This document shows, piece after piece, positions 63,096 through 64,000 of a stretch of DNA of 64,000 bases. Source of the stretch: Pseudomonadota bacterium. GTDB taxonomy: Bacteria > Pseudomonadota > Gammaproteobacteria > Steroidobacterales > Steroidobacteraceae. Within the stretch, counting starts at the first letter, position 1, and each line of letters opens with the position of its first letter. The notes below the pieces were generated by a model. It was not told the DNA's origin, made no database searches, and worked only from the letters and a program-made list of their open reading frames with translations. Both the position numbers and the translations under genes were made by a program. The stretch is from contig JANXOV010000042.1 in the NCBI GenBank assembly GCA_025357635.1, positions 1 through 64,000 on the forward strand. Direction: 5' to 3'.

Positions 63096-64000
63096 TCAGC
63101 CCGTCAAGCTCAAGGCGATGCGGTAGGTGATGAATGATCCGAGATACGCAAGACCAAACAAATACCCGGCCATGATCAGCGGATATCTCCAGCTGTTGGT
63201 TTCACGCTTGACCGTTGCGAGCGTGGACAGGCACTGCGGCGCAAACACGTACCAAGCCAGCAGCGACAGCGCTGTAGGCAGGCTCCATGAATGGGCGATC
63301 AATGGAGTCAGTGCGCCGGCCACGTCGTTGCCGGTGGCGGACAGCGCGTACACCGTGCCGAGCGCACCGACAGCCACTTCGCGCGCGGCAAGCCCAGGCA
63401 CCAGCGCGATGGAAATCTGCCAGTTGAATCCGATGGGCGCGAACAGCACCGCAAGCCAGGCACCGATGTGTCCTGCAACGCTGTACTGAATCGCCGGGCC
63501 AGTGGCGCCGGCCGGCGGCGCCGGAAACGAACTCAGCGCCCAGAGGATCACCATCAGCGCAAGAATGATCGTTCCCACCCGCGTCAGAAAGATCTCCACG
63601 CGCTGCCACAGCCCGATTGCGAGACTGCGCAGGTTGGGCCAGTGATAGGCCGGCAATTCCAGCATCAACGGTTGCGGCGGGCTGCCGCGGCGGACTCGCT
63701 TGAGCACGTAGGCCACCGCCATCGCGGAAACCACGCTCAGCAGATACAGCACGAACAACACCAACCCTTGCAACCGCAGGGCGCCCCACACTTCACGATT
63801 CGGTATGAAAGCGCCGATGATCAGCGCATACACCGGCAGACGCGCCGAGCAGGTCATCAACGGTGCGATCATGATGGTGGTCAGACGATCGCGCGGATTT
63901 TGAATGGTGCGCGTGGCCATGATCCCGGGGATGGCGCAGGCAAAGCTCGACAGCAGTGGAATGAACGACCGGCCCGACAGTCCGACGCTGCCCATGATGC
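63096..64000 (-). CDS. feoB: Ferrous iron transporter FeoB, C-terminal membrane part (5' end beyond window)
   Basis: About 300 residues of the membrane domain are visible, the frame running off the right edge. Segments GRSFIPLLSSFACAIPGIMATR, MIAPLMTCSARLPVYAL and FAPQCLSTLATVKRET are the FeoB Gate signatures with the conserved Cys residues. The N-terminal G-domain is not in the window. It is co-directional with the small Cys-rich gene. Confidence 0.96.
   Translation of the reverse strand, partial: IMGSVGLSGRSFIPLLSSFACAIPGIMATRTIQNPRDRLTTIMIAPLMTCSARLPVYALIIGAFIPNREVWGALRLQGLVLFVLYLLSVVSAMAVAYVLKRVRRGSPPQPLMLELPAYHWPNLRSLAIGLWQRVEIFLTRVGTIILALMVILWALSSFPAPPAGATGPAIQYSVAGHIGAWLAVLFAPIGFNWQISIALVPGLAAREVAVGALGTVYALSATGNDVAGALTPLIAHSWSLPTALSLLAWYVFAPQCLSTLATVKRETNSWRYPLIMAGYLFGLAYLGSFITYRIALSLTG

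Overview
This 64 kb window is a continuous, gene-dense, high-GC chromosomal stretch with almost no antisense overlap between real genes. I see no insertion sequence, phage, integron or CRISPR array. Gene content and order point to a gammaproteobacterium: ygfB-pepP-ubiH-ubiI divergent from zapB-like/zapA/6S RNA/5-FCL, the holA-nadD-rsfS-rlmH block, maf-rng-yhdP-tldD, darP/pmbA, Coq7-type ubiquinone synthesis and a Vfr/CRP regulator. The lipid/steroid-type catabolic genes at the right end suggest the Nevskiales/Steroidobacteraceae/Xanthomonadales side of the class. That placement is an inference from gene content, not a phylogeny.

Layout. (1) 1-11962, minus strand: a tandem glycine riboswitch leads gcvT-gcvH-gcvPA-gcvPB. 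With intergenic gaps of 27 nt or less the same directon continues into dgkA, a giant tandem HtrA-like protein, a MauL-like cupredoxin, an outer-membrane barrel, Sua5-type threonylcarbamoyl-AMP synthase and an ornithine-decarboxylase-type enzyme cut by the left edge. (2) 12-25 kb: housekeeping genes (UPF0114, YciH, IspG, pterin dehydratase, GFA protein, ubiquinone hydroxylases, PepP, YgfB, ZapB-like/ZapA, 6S RNA, 5-FCL, EVE protein, a 21-residue Lys/Ala peptide gene with its own promoter and terminator, RpiA, Kup, tRNA-Gln, S9, L13). (3) 25-36 kb: Coq7, a CRP-family regulator with an acidic tail, Rpe, DjlA, PurC, an orphan BtuF-like protein, YihY, PmbA, DarP, PurE/PurK and an ExeA-FHA fusion. 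(4) 36-48 kb, minus strand: the cell-maintenance directon holA to tldD, followed by a 322-bp non-coding region rich in inverted repeats. (5) 48-62.8 kb: an accessory catabolic region with two SDRs, nitronate monooxygenase, a lipoate-ligase-like protein, a VOC protein, enoyl-CoA hydratase, cytochrome P450 and a TetR-thiolase-FadJ-acyl-CoA dehydrogenase operon divergent from a molybdopterin oxidoreductase across a perfect 33-bp palindrome. (6) The right edge holds a small Cys-rich membrane protein and the 3' part of feoB.

How it works together. The left block couples glycine cleavage to a sensed glycine level and may drag envelope-quality genes with it. The right block looks like an inducible pathway that activates, oxidises and beta-oxidises a hydrophobic acyl or steroid-like substrate. 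P450 and Mo enzyme would supply oxygen chemistry and TetR would sense a ligand, probably an acyl-CoA. The most unusual items are the tandem HtrA with a dead second protease domain next to a cupredoxin and a barrel, the 21-residue KA peptide gene, the SDR with Phe in place of the catalytic Tyr, the ExeA-FHA fusion, and the 33-bp TetR operator.
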